DNA of 64,000 nt from Gymnorhina tibicen (lineage: Eukaryota; Chordata; Aves; Passeriformes; Artamidae), in contig VXAZ01007537.1 of NCBI GenBank assembly GCA_013399875.1, forward strand, positions 248,001-312,000, in the 5' to 3' direction. The position numbers and the translations under genes were made by a program. This document shows, piece after piece, positions 35,446 through 48,754 of the stretch. Below the pieces are notes generated by a model that was not told where the DNA came from, did not search any database, and saw only the letters and a program-made list of their open reading frames with translations. Within the stretch, counting starts at the first letter, position 1. Every line of letters starts with the position of its first letter.

Positions 35446-37193
35446 TAGTGGCTGACCTTGACGAACTGAAGCTGAACCAAGAGATTATTCAGGTTTTCTT
35501 TGCTTTAGCTGTGTCTGCTTTGGTGGGTCTGGCTCTAGTTTTTGATGAAGGTGCTAAAGAAATAAGATAATGGTTTATTTTCTTATTAAAGTCATAGTAG
35601 AAGAAATGGACTTTCTTCTCATTTACCTCCTCCCTGAGAAAGTGAATATTCCTTTATAAACTTCTCAGCAGGAAAGCATTTAGATAAGTCTGTCCTGGAC
35701 CCTCCTTTTTATTTGTTAAGGAACCCTGAAGATTTCGTTTAACTTCATCTCTGTCTTGCTTCCTACCCTTCTCTCCCTCACCTGTTTCACTGAACTGTCC
35801 AAGTAAAGAGTATCGACCAGAATGCAGTGTATATCCAGCATATATGTCCTACTTTAGAAAATATCTGTCAGAAAAAAGGCACAAGTTTTCTTTCATTGGT
35901 GACTCCATGACAGTTTCTGTGTCACTGCAGATGGTGATTCAAGATCCTTGGCAAATTTAGCTGTGGCAACTGAAGAAAAGGTGTTCATATGTGCCTTCAT
36001 CAGTTTGTCCTCTTGATCTGTTGAGCCCTAGTAGCTGAAGTCATGAGATCAAGGAATCAGATGCTTTTAATGGTGGCCTAAATTAGTGTGGATCAACTGT
36101 AGGGGAATTCCAGAAATCCTTCTTTTGCAAGGATTTGTATTAGGATTCTAGTTTTGTTGCATGTAATCATGATGGAAACAGTAGTTTTTGCGTGTCTTGG
36201 AGAGCATAGAACACCAAAGCAAACAAAGTGTTTTATATGAGTTCCTTCTCCTGTCTCTGTCAGCTCCAGAAGATGAGCAGTTACGAGGAGATTTTGCCCA
36301 CCACGCTGCAAGCCCAACCATCCCGTTAAGCTGTTGTCAGTTTTCAACCTTCTGTGAAGTGTCAAGGGCTGGCCCTCATAAGATACTGGCTGTGAAGGGC
36401 AATGGCTATATAAGTTTTATCTTAAATTCCTCTTAGTTATCCCTACTGAGATGGAGTAGCCAAGTAAAATGAATAACATGTTATGGCATCAGTATACCAA
36501 TATTTTTGTGCTCAGTTGAACTCGATTAGATCTTTTAATTGTCATCAACATGATATATAATAACACCTGTTCAAGGATGAATGAGTAGGTATCAATAGTT
36601 TCAATGTTCTATTAATATATTAGGCAATTAATTATATATTCAGAACACACACATACACACAACACCCAAACCAATAACCATAAAGACTGTACAGTTAAGA
36701 TGTGAGCATGTGAGGAAGCAAGAATAAAGATAAGAATTCAGCTGTAGTGCAAAGTTGTCCATAAGGAAGCAAAATCTTAATACATGAAGCAACAGACAAC
36801 CTAAAGAGTATGTGGCTTCACCAGCTGTTCCTGTAATTACAACATGGAATTTAACATACATTAATTGTAAGGTTTTAATCATCTAACCAGAGAAATAGAA
36901 AACACTATGGACATGACTATATTTATACAGAATCAAAAATGAAATTGTCTCAAACTTATTTAACCTTCCCTTCTCTGCCAACAGCAACAATAACAGAAAA
37001 TCATCTGTGTCCTGAGGTTAAATACGCAGTCTTTCAGCCTGAAATGTGAATGTTTTGGCAGTGCTGAAAGTCTATTAAGGAGAAGTTTTGTTTGAGATTG
37101 TTTTGGAACCAAAGCTATTCGGAGCTCTATTAGACCCCATTATAATGGAGGAGTGTGTGGGCAGATGTTCAAAAGCAACAAGCTTGCCACATC

Positions 37194-37229
37194 TTACCAG
37201 GGTATTGCTCATCAGCTGAGCAATGGTAA
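37194..37229. repeat. Hairpin-forming inverted repeat
   Basis: ATTGCTCA at 37204-37211 pairs exactly with TGAGCAAT at 37217-37224 across a TCAGC loop. TTACC at 37194-37198 also pairs with GGTAA at 37225-37229, leaving a 5-nt bulge. It is too short for a typical microRNA precursor. Confidence 0.7.
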
Positions 37230-39304
37230 CTGGCTAGTTGCACAAACTTACCCTCCCTGGTTGTAAAGTAAAACCTATTAGCTTAACTAATGAGTCATTA
37301 CACCAAAGTAACTCAATGCTTTTGCTTGTATGCCGATAATCACAGACTACATTGGAGCTAAAGTTTTAGTGCCAGGCACTATGGGTAAGTTTTGAAGTGA
37401 TTTTGGAGTGATTTAGCACATGAAGTCACATTTTCAGTGGTGGTATGGGGGTTTCACAAGCTCAGAGGTTTAGCTCCCCTGTGTCTCAGTGCTCACAGCA
37501 TGTTTGAAGAGAGTTTTTCTCAAGAGGGAGCTCAAGTCCCTCAGGCCACAAGGAAAGTGATGAGAAAAAGCCCTGAGGTTTCTTGCAGGGAAGGGAAGAA
37601 GTGGAGGAAATGATGCAGAGGATCCTGACCAGCTTGTGTGGCTGGTGAACTTTGTGGAAAGACCTGGCGAGTCTCCAGTTTCTCATTCAAGGGAGAAATT
37701 CACCCAACATTTCCCCTGCTTTGTTATACCACAGCTTTGGTTCCTAAATCATTCAGACACTTTGGAAAATGCTGTCCTAAATGTCCACTCCTACTCATTA
37801 AAATCAGTGGGTATCAAAGATTTTTGGTGGGAATGGCAGAGAGGGCCCTTATGAAGTTGCACTCCCCTTGCTTGTGACACGAACAGAGCCTGTTGTGTGA
37901 ATGTGGTGTTGTGTTCATTCCAGGGCCATCTATTATTCTCCGGGTAACAGAAAATACCATTTATTTCCATTTATGCAGACCATAAATCAACATGATATTA
38001 GCAGCATGTGATCTAATGCTGCACAGTGTGCATCAACATGAGAAGAACAAATCTGTTCAAAGTTCTGGAACACTTAAATGTCCCTTTTTCGCTCCCTTTT
38101 TCTCCTTCCCATTGTTTTAAAACCATTTAAATAAGACCTTCTACAATCATTACAGGGTGGGCTTTTTCTCTCTGGGGAAGAAGCAGCATTGCTGGAAACT
38201 ACTGTCTTCTAGTTTGCAGGGGAAGAAGTTTTTTAAGATCTTTCTGGTTTTCTATTATCAGGAGAACAAGCATGTTACAAATCAACCTCCCAGATGTGGC
38301 AAAAAACTATGACATTTAATAACAAATCACTGCATCCAGACTGGGAGGTTTTCAGTTATATCCTGGTTTTAATACTGTGAATCCATCTGTTACAAAACAG
38401 GAGAGAATGATATCTCACCATTGGTGTCATTCATAGATTACTAGCTGCTGTTGCTTAAAGAGACACATGTTTGGATGCCAATGAGGTAAAGGAGCTAAAG
38501 TGAACACCATGGTACTTGTGAGATGACATAGTGCCTGCTTCAGGTTGTACCCACCCATGGCTCTGGTGACCTCATGCCAGATTGCTACTGCCATCCCAAA
38601 ATTAGCAATTAGCAATTAGGCTTGGTGGAGGGGCAGGGTGATTTGAAATTTCGCTAATTCCAAATGGGTGTGAGCTCAGATGCAGCACGTACTAGCAGGG
38701 CTAAGACCAGGTCTGTGTTCAGGACTGAGTTTCTCCCCTTACTGCACTTGGAACTGCACATGCCTGCCTGGCTTGATGGCTTTCCACCTGGGTAGAAAGT
38801 TCTGACAGGAAAAAAAGTCATGCCTTGACTTAATGCTGGAAATTGCATTAAGAGTTTTGAAGGAAATCTACTTAAAACATTAATTGAAGCATAAGAAGCT
38901 GCTTAGTGCATGCCCAGTAGATGGGGAATTGTACAGCAGAGGGGCAATGGGGAGGAAAGAACAATGGAAACTTTTAGATGTCTGCATCAGCAGAGCATCA
39001 TAGTGCATGTAATTCTCTTTCCATGGCATGGAGAGGTAGAGCAGTGCTATCAGTTTGCAAATTGCCCTACAAAATGAAAATGTTGTGACACACTTAAGAG
39101 TTCAACAAGACCCCGTCAGAAGAAGTACTCAACTGGAAGCTCCTCTTTTCTCTCAGGGCAGCTGATCACGTGATCTCTCTTCATTTCTAGATGACATGGG
39201 TAATACTAGACTCTTTTCTTGCAGCATCCATGTACCTGACAACATAATTTTGTCAAACAAGCTTAAAAAAAGATATTTTGACTGCTTTCAGGTGGATGAT
39301 GATA

Positions 39305-40036
39305 CTGAAGACCTTACAGAGTGTCCTTCATGGGGGATATTAAAAAACCATCTGAAAGCTGTTGTGGTTTAGGAATGGTATTCTCCACTTTAGTCTTCTC
39401 ACTGAAACCACTCCAAGCCACACACTGTTTGCTTGTTCCCTCCTCTCCCTCCTTCTCCCCTGCAGTGGGAGGAAGAGGAGAATTGGAGGCACAAAGGGTA
39501 AAGATCGTGGGTTGAGATAAGAACAATTTACTGGAAACAGCAATGAGGTAAGAAAAACAGTAAGAGCAGCAATACTGAGAGAGGGTACAGGAAAAGAAAT
39601 GCCGTTGCTCACTGTGGAAACCCCCAAGAATAGAAAATACCTGACTGCTCCCTCTGCCATGCTACCCCACTGCTCCCAGCTCAGATCCAGTGTTATCCAA
39701 CCACTCCCTCTGGCTCAGAACTGGTGTTACCCAGCAGGTCCATCCAGCTGGGAACCAGGGCCACCTCACCTCTCCCTCTGCCATGCTTTCTTGACCAGAA
39801 GGAACCCTTTCTCCTCAGAACTCCCTTTGCCCCACCCTTGGCAAATGACATGAGGTGGTATAGAATAACCTCTAGGTCCTGGCCTTGCCCCCTCCTGGCT
39901 ACTGCAAATATTGACCCTGTCCTTTCTGGAACCACACAAACCCATGCAATGAACTCTAGGATGACCCTGCTTGAGCAAGGAGGTTGACGAGATGACCCAC
40001 TGTGGTCCCTTAGACATTGTGTTATTGTGTGATAGT
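39305..40036 (+). mobile_element. CR1 LINE 3' end, split by an LTR
   Basis: The left part at 39305-39362 contains CTTCATGGGGGATATTAAAA and AACCATCTG. The right part at 39939-40036 contains CTCTAGGATGACCCTGCTTG, then GGTTGACGAGATGACCC, GGTCCCTTAG and an ATTGTGTTATTGTGTGATAG end. These are consecutive segments of a CR1 3' end, ending in the usual degenerate octamer repeats. The interval between them is exactly occupied by an ERVL-type LTR. Only the last part of the LINE is present, as usual for 5'-truncated CR1 copies. Confidence 0.75.
39363..39938 (-). mobile_element. Diverged ERVL-type LTR inserted in CR1
   Basis: It begins TGTGGTTTAGGAATGG and ends GGAACCACACA, 576 bp, close in length to the LTRs at 2867 (552 bp) and 5127 (586 bp). 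Shared blocks include CGTGGGTTGAGATAAGAAC near 39508 and ATGACATGAGGTGGTATAGA near 39846, the position of the U3 promoter in the other copies. Sense is minus. No exact target duplication remains (flanks GCTGT and AACCC), and the TATA box is not preserved, so it looks older or from a different subfamily. No internal viral genes. Confidence 0.72.
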
Positions 40037-43000
40037 TAAGTATTTCATCGTGGGTAAGAGTGGTTTTATTATTGATCTTTATGTGAGCTTGAGAGTGCCA
40101 GTTAATAAAAAGTCCTGATTTACCAGGAGCTATACACATGGTGAGGTAACTTACCAAATATACAAATGCATACATTTATTGCAGTCCCTAAATACACTTC
40201 CTGAATCTCCCTGAAATGCGGTTTATCAAGACAAATCTATTGTCCTCTAATTCTGGCTAATAAAATCCACTTTGTTTCTCTGGTAGTGCTCTCTATTTCA
40301 ATCCGCAGCATTCTTTAATATTCACAGCAGGGTGAGGGGTTCATATCGTTGTTTCAGCTAATTGGTACTGCAATAAAAGAATATGAGACATAAAAAGATC
40401 CTGGAGGAGAATGTTATAAAAAGCATCAGGGCAAAGTGTCTAAATGGGCATGTCTGGTATAGAACACCTGTAGCCTTTAATTTAGAGCCTCTTCAGTTCC
40501 TCTGGGGCGCTCCTAGGAGAGATTTAAAACAGCCTCATCACACTTGGCTGTGGGCAACTTCTCCTCCTTGTGCTTGGCGCACATCAAATGCAGCTAAATA
40601 GATATTCAATGATTTTATGAGACACATGGTGAAGGAGGAGGTCCTGAGTTTGCACCTTGCTCTTCTTTCCTGATTAGGAAAGATTTTCTGAACTGATCTT
40701 ACAGGAAAAAAAGCATTGAAAATCTTGGTGCTAACTTAGTTTTGAATCTGGTTGCTGTGTGTTTCTGACAGGCGCAGAAGAGGCTGCAACAGCAAGAGGG
40801 CTGAAAAAAACCAGTCAGTTCTTCATGATTCTTCTATCCTTGCTGATGTTTGGCTTCCAAATAGCCATAAGCCTTTTCCTGATATTTCCAAGCACAGAAA
40901 TTCTGTCTGGAAAGAGTTTGAGAATTCTGGAAATTTATCTGTCATTTTCTTGGGTACTGTTTGGCCATGCAAATCATGCTTGGTGAGTCTGACACACATC
41001 TCATGGCATGTGGTCACATACTTTTGTCTAGAAATTTTGTATGTAACTAGGCTGGGGAGAGCAGCAAATCATGATTGTTTTATCTTTTTTCTAGTGCTCT
41101 TCCCACAGTGACCTGAAGTACACTGGAGGCTGAGCTAATCATGGTAGGTTTCTTTGAGCCACAGTGGCTGGATGGCACAGCTGAGGTCCACAAGTAAAAC
41201 AGAGTCTTTAACGCAGGCAGTATTGAACTGTCAGGAAATATCTAATCTAGATGTTCCCTATTACTATTATAAACCGTGAAAATATTGAAAATATAGAGCG
41301 AAGAGCAGTATCACCTTTCTCTGCACTGAAAAATTAAAATCTTGTCTCTCAGTTCTATGTTGGCTTTTCTTTTTTTAAAGTAATTGGATCTTCCAGTTGG
41401 AAAAAACAGTGTTTTCTAATAGTAAACTTACTTGTAGCTTTTGAGAATTTATGAACGCAAGTGATACCCAGCAAGCTTAGCTACTGGTGGTGCAGCTGTC
41501 TTTGCCTACTCATTTGCATCATTTGTTTCCCCCTCTTTTACTAAAAAGCAGATATGCTTTGCCTGCACTGACAGGGAGAATAATAATAAAAAAAATTAGT
41601 CTGAATTCCTGAGATCTGCTTTCAGTTAACACTTTGAGAAATACCCAATCTGAAACAGGCACCAGTTTGCTGCTTGGTTCTGTTATAGTTTGGTTATAAA
41701 CATATATGTCTCATTTTCTTATTAGAAAAATGTGGATTAGAATATTTGAAGCATATATTACCCAGTTGCAGGGTATTTTGATCTTGTAATGAGGGAAATA
41801 GGAAGAGCTAATGGCAGCTGAATAATCACCTCAGAGTCTTGAGATGACTCGCACTGCTGCTTCTCTGCAGCTCTTGCTGCTCTCCCCATAGGACAGGAAT
41901 GAATCAGCTCTGGGAGGACATGAACCATGTTTTCTGTGGCAAAGCCTGCATTTGCCATCCTATTACCACACTGAAGCAAAATGACATCTCAAAAGTTGCC
42001 TCAAATACACTTATGGTCCTGACAGGTGCAAGCAAGGCAATAGGGCCTTTTTAGGAAATGGTGAGAGAAATAAGGTTGCTTGTGTTGATGGTGAACAAAG
42101 ACAAGTAGCAGTATTTTTTACACATGTGGAGCTGGACTGTGCAACTTTCTTTCCTGGGATATTTTTCAGGCCAAAGGTTTAGCAAACTCAGGAAAGACTG
42201 GATATTTATGTGGATGAGAAGATCATCCTGAGCTGCAGTAGAACCAGCATGGAAAGAACACAGACTGGAGGTAATTCAGCAGATAAAGCAATTTATAATG
42301 GTATTAAGGTTTTAACTTTGTGGGAATTGAGTTTTCTGTGTGTGCCAGGGATTTTCTCACATCTTCTTGCAAAACAGAGCTTTGACTGCTGTTTCACATC
42401 ATTGCACTAGTCTGACAGTTGCTTCTATGATTTCATACCTTTAAATTTTGGGTGTTGAAGAAAGTAATTTAACAGACATTCAGAAGAGCTCAGATACTAA
42501 AAAGCTCTTGTGTAGACATGGAAAACATGTGACTTAAATCATGTGGCTGAAATTTACAATAGGCATCAGATATCTGTTTTGATCTGGCACATGGTCGCAG
42601 GGAAAGTGGGCAGAAAGAGGTGTGGAGCAACAGCTGTGGAACAAAGAGGTTATTCCTGAGAGCAGTTTAACAGCTTTTCTGCTAGAGAAAATTGCTGATG
42701 TTAAAATCAAATGGGAAATCTTATAAAATGTTAATAACTATGTCATTCTGTTGTCCATAAAAAGATACATACATTGCTGTTATTAGGGACTTATCCTTTG
42801 TGTTCTTGAAATCACAGAGAAGCAGTGTATAGCAATAATAAATATTCCCATAATTTCTGATATAAGTTGCAGGAAAATAGCTACATCTTTCCTTGAAATA
42901 AGCAGAACATAGGACTGAACATTGCAGTTGGAACAAAAATCTGATTTTTACAGCACAATGAAAGAAAAACACTGTTTGAATCATGCAATCATTTGTGCTC

Positions 43001-46000
43001 TGTGAAGGGATACCTCTCAACATTTAGGAAATAATTTGTTAAATATTTTACTAAACATTACCACTAAACAGACTTTAAACAGGCAAAGAAACTGATATAG
43101 TATAGAATCTGAGAATATTATAATGAGTGGGGTGGAGGTCTGGGAGGAGAAGGGAGTGGAAATGGGTTGTTGGTACTCTTTGTCTTCAGCAGAGGGAGGA
43201 AGGTGAGGGTGAGGCAGCCCTTAGGCTAGAAGTGTGAATCTAATGTATGTTTGTGCCTAGAGACAGAGCAGGGAGGCAGGCTTAACCCTGAAGAACTGAA
43301 GGCTTGAACTTCAAGAAAATGCAGTCTTCCTAAAGGAAGTTTTAACAATCAACTGGCCATAGTAAGATCGAAGGCACTGAGTTATGTAGCACTGGAAAGT
43401 CTTTCAGCATGTAGAAGAGAGGGACACCCACATCTTAACCTCTCTTTGCAGTGTCCAAATACAAAATGTAATGACCAGAACACACCTCATACTGCTTGTT
43501 GCTATAGTATCTCCAGACTCTTTGAAACTAATTTGTAAGCCTAAATTTCACACAAGCTCCAAACCCTCAACTTTCCATACCTGTCACACAACTTGGGCTG
43601 TGAGTACATTGACTCCTATGGCTTGCCTTGCTGCACTGGGCCCAGAGTGAAGCAGCCATACATGGCTCCTACCCACCATGTGCTTGCCAGTCATAAACCT
43701 TCTCTTGAAGCTCAAGGTTCTCATTTGCTTCCTAGTAATCAATAACTGCTGAGGAGCAGAGGGAAAAGCTGTTTGGGATGGATTAGTGACTGCCATAAAA
43801 GTACCTGTGAATTGCACTGGGACCATTAAAGACCCTTTGTCCAGAATTCCTGAAGATATTTCCAGAGCTGAAGAAGTACAAGTGTGTGTTAAAGCTGCCT
43901 CTGTATCCTGTGATAGAAATTTCTCTGGATGCAAGTAAGAATCCATTTCTTAGTGTATAACCTAAGAAAAGGTGCTTTTAAAAGGCGAGGAAATACAATA
44001 ATGCAGGAAACACCACAAGCTGTGATCATAATCTAGTTTCATTTTGCCTTTATGCACAACTATTTTTCCTCCAGCTTAAAACTTTGGTATTTCCTAGTCA
44101 TGGACTTTGGAGCCAAACTTTGTTAGTGTGAACCTATCTCTAGTTTGAGATATTTATGGTGATGTTGAAATCTTACTGTACCAGTGAATGAACGGTAGCG
44201 TATTTTGCAGGAATAATGAAATCTCAGCAACATGAGACCTCAATAAAGCACATTGTTGCTAAATCTTTGCTGACTGCTGTTTTTACGTGTGAATTATAAG
44301 GTGTGTGGGTAAGCAAAGTGCGAATTAATGAGGTTTCTCTGTGCTGAAATGAAACTGTGGTGGGACATGAGCTAAGAAATACGGTGTTACTTAGTATTTT
44401 GTATTCAAGAAATTATGTTTTTTGAGCAGCTGCCAGTCAGAGCATGGGTGGCTACACTGAGGGCATCTTTACAACCATATTTTTATATGTATATTCCTGG
44501 GGGAGGTTTTTATCCATGAGTTTTATTTCCATTAACCAAAGAGAAGGCTGAACAAACTAAATCTCTATTAAGGCCTAAGAGGAATAGACCCATGAGCAGG
44601 AAGCTTTCAAAATACCCTTATCTGCTTTCAAGAAGCCCTTATCTGTGTATTCAACTAAAGAGACTGTAGAGAAGTCCTACTCCCTTTTCCACTTTCTTTC
44701 TGTGGTTTGTCAAGGAGTGTCACCTCTGTTCCTCTCATTGCTCAGCCAACTGCTGGCCAGTGGTGCTGCAGGGTGGGCAGGAATACCTCGTGTGAGACAA
44801 TCTGATCTGGAGTTTGCTCAGCACCTCCTGAGCTGTCACTGGGATGCACTGCATTAGTTGGGCTCACAGGTGGTGGAGAAGCTCATGACCATGAACATAC
44901 AGAGTTCCTTTCTGTGTGAGAGGTTGTGTCCTGTCTGTGTGAGAAGCTCTGGATGGAAAAGCTCTTTCCAGTTGAACGTAGAGGTTTGGTAAGAAGTAAT
45001 GGATGCTGCTGCATTCCTGCACAACTTGGAGGTGGATTTGCAGGATAGCTGTTTCCCTGCCTTCTCCTCCAGGCTTTTAGTATTGCTGATGCTGACTGAG
45101 GTGTCTGATAGCTGCTGTGGTCACAGCCATCATCACACAAGTTTGTTCCTGTGGGTAGAAAATTCAGAAGAAATTCAGGGCCAGGTCATGAATAGCTTTC
45201 TCACCCTTCCTCTATCCATCCTCTATTCACTGTTTTGCCTTTCTCAGCCTCTCTTTATCTGTGGCAAAGTTAGTCAACGTGTTACTCTTCCAATCCTCCA
45301 TTGCTGTCCTTACCACTTCAGCACCTGGAGACATCTGTCTGAGCTGGGGTGGAAGCTCTTAGATTCATTTGGCACAGAAAGTTCTGCATCCTACGAGCAA
45401 TCTGCAGCTCCTTTCTTCCAGACTGTGTATGTAGAGTGAAACAGAGCCAGGAGCAGAGTAGCTGAAGTGCATCAGCGCTTGCTTAAATATGCTGGCTTAA
45501 CTTTTATTTACTTATTTGCTTCTTTACAGTGGGACAACCTACCACAGTTGGAATTTTAGGTGAAGTGGGGCATGAAGCATGTTATAGGAGATGACATGAA
45601 TGCTTCTGTAGAAGAACATGGGCTGAAGGAACATTCCTTCCCCAGCAGATCTTATGGAGGAACTGCTTACTAGTTAAAAATTTTCCCTCATCATATTTTG
45701 CATCAGTGCTCACAATGCAGTGAGTCAGAGCTGCACAGATAAAGCTTAAAGGAGTCATATACCATTTTATGTATGTATTTCTTTGGTTTGGACTTGAGCT
45801 GAGGGACAGTGTGGCAAAGGGCTGAGGAAGTGCTGACAACTCATCCATCCTGTACAAGCATCCCTGAGAAAATGAATGATCATCAGCCATGTAATTGCCA
45901 TTTTGTGCTCCTCTCCCCTTCCCACAAAGTGCACATGCATGAACATGCTCTTCCATGATAAATCCTACAAAATACATTTGGAAAGTAATTTCTCTGAGTA

Positions 46001-47399
46001 CTTCTGTCTGAGGGTGGTTGCTTTCTGTGGAAGCAAAAGGCTGGAGGAGGCTTGGTCTGGAGAGGGAATGGAACAGTGTGAATGCCCCAGCATCTGCGCT
46101 GGTGTCAATGGGTAGCTGAACAGTTCACCTGGCATCTGTCTTTGATTGCTGGAGTAAGCTTGCAAGCAGATCAGCTTTTGCATAAGCTTTCACTGGAATG
46201 AAGTAATCTTTGAATAAATGCTGTCTTCTTTTTTTTTCCTTGCTTGTTTATACGATCTTCTCTTTTGCTTCCTCAGCTGACAGTGGAGAACCAGTCCTGG
46301 GTTTCCCATGCAGTTTTCTGTTCTCCTGTGTAGACATGGTACTGCCTTCTAGGCAAGGCCATCTGGCTTTAAAATAAACATGGAATACAAGACGTTTTTA
46401 GGATTTAGTTAAGTTTGGCATAACACAGTTTGTTGGTTGTGTTTGTCACAGGTTTTGAAGTTCAGCTGATTCTAGGCAACATTCAAAACAATTCTTTACT
46501 TCAAAACTGAACCACATCTATTTCTATCAGAGTGTGGCCTTTTCTCCTTGCTCTGCTCTGTTGCTGCATTAGTGAGTTGCACTTACTCTGGATTTGGATT
46601 TTGGTTGAAGCAGTACTGCTTGAAAGCAGTTTCACAGTGAGTTGTGACTGGGTCCAAGTGAGCTCTGCTGGAAAGGCAATTTTCCTACCCTACTCCCACA
46701 CCACATTCCCATCCCATCACATCCTGTTTCATGATGTGCTGTGCACTAGATAGCTGACAGAGCATTTCCCACATGCTTTGGCTGCCATCAGTCGGTACCC
46801 TCAGAAAACTGGCCAGATGCTGTAGCAGATTGAGCCCAAGACCATCCCAATGCATTTCCGATCTGAACATCAAGCCAGTGCTTGAAGTACCAGAAACTTC
46901 TCAGGAAAGAATATTACTCTTTTCCTCCTTAAAATTTCCTTCCCCAAACTATGAATGAGTTGGTACACAGCATGTCACCCTTATTGCCATCCCTTGACAG
47001 GTCTTTTTTCTTCAGTGATACAGTGTCCGTGTCGCAGAGTGCTCTCATCGTGGTACACTCACCCTGTAATAGGTAGCACCTATATACGTAAAGATACGTT
47101 TGACAGAGGTTGCAGGATGAAACGTAGTCTCACAACATCCCAAGAGAATGAAACTCCTGCAAAGGTTGCCAGCCTGCCAGCACTAAATTACTTCCAATTA
47201 ATTTTACAGAACTGCAGCAGTAACAGTGAACTCCTCATACACTTTTCCTTCTCAAAGACCTCAGCTGACATGCCTTAGACAATGCTAATCAGGCATCAAA
47301 AGGCATGAGCCAAAGCCATAGAGCTCTACCAGGACCAACGCTTTCAAACAAGCATGACTCACTTGTCAAGCATGGCTCTCAGTCTGTGGAAAATCCTTC
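40037..47399. other. Non-coding interval
   Basis: No recognised repeat or gene. Positions 40155-40380 are AT-rich with the texture of a conserved element, and an open stretch on the minus strand ends at a GTAAGTTACC donor at 40154. A short hydrophobic plus frame at 40759-40986 follows a CTGACAG acceptor-like site but is unrecognised. Purine-rich sequence lies at about 43120-43230. Frames at 43584-43946 (minus) and 44999-45439 (plus) have no family resemblance. Confidence 0.42.
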
Positions 47400-47578
47400 T
47401 GAGGGAAGCAGAAGAAACACTGCTTAGGAGACATTTAAAGTGTTCCCCAGAGACATTTAAAATGACTGGACAAAGCAGTAGAAAGTGTACTGCAGGGAAC
47501 AATCCTGCATTGGCATGGGGTTTTGGTCTAAATGACCTAATAGGTCTTTTCTGCCTCTAATTTCTATGATTTTATGAC
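47400..47578 (+). mobile_element. CR1 LINE 3' end fragment
   Basis: The sequence GGGAACAATCCTGCATTGGC, then GGTCTAAATGACCTAATAGG and TTTCTATGATTTTATGAC match the end of a CR1: the GGACTAGATGACC block, the GGTCCCTTCC block and the ATTCTATGATTCTATGA tail. The upstream GGAGACATTTAAAGTG also fits. Plus orientation; the left edge is approximate. Confidence 0.75.
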
Positions 47579-48754
47579 TGGAAATAACTTCTAACTTAAG
47601 AGGATTTAGATGGCAGGCATGGGCATGCATTATTTACAGCTGAACCTAAATTAACTGCTATATTATGGAGTGTGTGAGCAGTAGTGGTGGGTGAGGATTG
47701 AGCAGGTAAATGTTGAGAGGAATGCATGGGATTAGGCAGCAGTGGTAGCATTGGGATAATGAGAATAGAGTTCTTTGCAAAAGGGGTACTTCTAATTAGA
47801 AGACGTGTAAGAGTCCCAACTACAACAGGTACCTTTCAATATATTTTACAGTAATTTGCTAACTTGTTGGCGTTTTAAATCTTTTTGGACCCTGGCAGTA
47901 ATTGTTTTGATGGTATATAAAAAAACATGTTTAATTTTACTTTCTTTGGGAGAACGTTGCAGGGCTTTCTCTGATAGAGGCTGAGCTCCCATGCTCAAAT
48001 GAGCTCTCAAGCTCATTTTGGGATATTTGGGAGAAACTTCTAGTTAAATAGAAACTGCTGTGCCAAACTGTGACCTACTGATCATGCTGTGGCCAAACCA
48101 GCTTGCAAATGCACACAGAGAATGGTTTCCTTCTCTGTGCTTGCGTTCTCAGTTATTATCAACCATTCTTGACATTTACAAGTAATTTTCTCCCAGATGC
48201 ACTCATGGAGCAGGGTTATTTATGAATGTTTCTTTCCTTTGTGTACAGGAGTTGAGGACAGGGAGACTGGCACAATGAAGAAAATCTGCATGTGGCACAG
48301 ATGCACACATAGTCTGAGCTAAGGGATGTGCCCTGACTTTGTGATTATGGGGCCATAGCAATTACATAGCTTATTTAATCAAGCAGCATCCACTCTGGTG
48401 TCTTCATTTTCTTCATTAAAAAAAGAAAAAAGACATCTCTTATTATCAGCTAGACATGTGGAGCTAATTACTGCGACTTTGATGTTCTGTTTTTTGCTTC
48501 CTGACTTTTATGTTATCTCTTTAAATGCTTCTGCTAAAAATGCACTTTTTATATATATGTGGAACTGGGAAACTTTGTAATACTTAATTGAAAAGGGAAG
48601 TAATTTGATTTCCTGTCTATTTGGGTGCACATCCACTGAGACAATCCAGCACAAGGATCCTGAAAATGTAGCAGGATTAACTTGAATTAATTTTCCTCAA
48701 CTTCCCCCTTTTTCTTTGCAAGGGGAGGGAGTGTGGGATCAGGATTTCATGAAT
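47579..48754. other. Non-coding interval
   Basis: No repeat or gene recognised. A small inverted repeat ATGAGCT/AGCTCAT lies at 47999-48016. Otherwise AT-rich unique sequence. Confidence 0.42.

Larger units (their letters stand above)
28906..39304. other. Non-coding interval, longest repeat-poor stretch
   Basis: About 10 kb without a recognised interspersed repeat. It contains an AT-rich block near 30600-31010 with many TAAT/ATTA motifs, an exon candidate at 32136-32183, a 29-bp tandem duplication at 34711-34763, an (AT)n tract at 35404-35445, CA-rich sequence at 36645-36665 and a hairpin at 37194-37229. Open frames are short throughout. Confidence 0.45.

Noticed and set aside
43584..43946. 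Minus frame of 120 codons between acceptor-like TTTTCTTAG and donor CAG|GTATGG
   Set aside because: The frame hits a stop just before the donor and another just before the ATG, so it does not make a coherent exon; no similarity recognised.
44999..45439. Plus frame of 146 codons
   Set aside because: Composition is hydrophobic and irregular, without codon periodicity or known domains.
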